Source: Spirochaetaceae bacterium
GTDB lineage: Bacteria; Spirochaetota; Spirochaetia; Treponematales; Breznakiellaceae
Assembly (NCBI GenBank): GCA_031257135.1
Contig: JAIRPH010000234.1
Location: 1 to 5,863 of the forward strand
DNA: 5,863 bases
Direction: 5' to 3'
The translations under genes were made by a program, and so were the position numbers. Under the pieces are notes generated by a model that ran no database searches, was not told the DNA's origin, and saw only the letters and a program-made list of their open reading frames with translations. Positions 5,688-5,863 of the stretch are shown here, in pieces; position 1 is the stretch's first letter, and each line of letters begins with the position of its first letter.

Positions 5688-5863
5688 ATGATAGAGAAGC
5701 AGCACGTGGTGTCCGCGCTGGTGGAAAACCGGGCGGGTACGTTAAGCCGAGTATCGGGGCTGTTCAGCCGGCGGGGGTTCAACATCGACAGCCTCACCGT
5801 CGGGGAAACCGAAGACCCGTCCATCTCCCGGATGACTATCGCCGTAACCGGACCGGATTCAGT
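5688..5863 (+). CDS. ilvN: Acetolactate synthase small (regulatory) subunit, 3'-truncated by window edge
   Basis: Fifty-eight codons of the N-terminus are visible out of about 160 expected. They form an ACT domain of the IlvN/IlvH type: ENRAGTLSRVSGLFSRRGFN (13-32) followed by IDSLTVGETEDPSISRMTI. N14, G17 and N32 align with the valine-binding N11, G14 and N29 of E. coli IlvH, so valine feedback sensitivity is likely. The protein binds and regulates the catalytic acetolactate synthase subunit, the first shared step of branched-chain amino acid synthesis in the cytoplasm. The ATG at 5688 gives the usual short lead before the first ACT strand. No Shine-Dalgarno sequence is present. The partner gene (ilvB or ilvC) may lie downstream, outside the window. 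The ilvN/ilvH naming is interchangeable here. Confidence 0.92.
   Translation, partial: MIEKQHVVSALVENRAGTLSRVSGLFSRRGFNIDSLTVGETEDPSISRMTIAVTGPDS

Overview
The window carries two partial and four complete protein-coding genes, one transposase relic and a repeat-bearing convergent intergenic region. The DNA is moderately GC-rich: sampled 60-base stretches of most genes run about 50-57% G+C. A large DUF4954-type protein, a loose lipobox on the lipoprotein, sigma70-like promoters and the overall gene style suggest a spirochaete, probably a Treponema relative. That placement is inferred from recall of families, not from a marker gene. DUF4954 is also common in Bacteroidetes, but the TTG.../TATA.T promoters seen here do not look like Bacteroidetes promoters.

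Layout, left to right. (1) The 3' end of a prephenate dehydratase gene (pheA) with its ESRP-containing ACT domain, followed 12 bases later by an RluA-family pseudouridine synthase on the + strand, probably one transcript. (2) A + strand metallo-aminopeptidase resembling peptidase family M29, with its own promoter and a near-perfect 18-bp palindrome over the -10 box. (3) A 544-base intergenic region (2113-2656) with a cluster of GACAA motifs, including a 9-bp tandem duplication and a long inverted repeat. It also holds a minus-strand remnant of an IS1182-like DDE transposase and an array of 23-bp repeats, each carrying a small hairpin. (4) A minus-strand pair: a 746-aa DUF4954-like beta-helix protein of unknown function, followed by a 223-aa putative lipoprotein built from two copies of one domain. 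(5) Divergently, the 5' end of ilvN/ilvH, the small regulatory subunit of acetolactate synthase.

The most unusual signal is shared by several start sites. The aminopeptidase, lipoprotein, DUF4954 and ilvN genes all lack a convincing Shine-Dalgarno sequence. Each has a TANNNT -10 hexamer ending 6 or 7 bases before the ATG, and three of the four have a plausible -35 at a 17-bp spacing. Transcription would then begin at or within a base of the start codon, so these mRNAs look leaderless. Other points worth attention are the DUF4954/lipoprotein pair as an uncharacterised two-gene unit, the internal duplication and low-GC second half of the lipoprotein, an 11-codon ORF that exactly bridges the two genes, and the back-to-back promoters between DUF4954 and ilvN.
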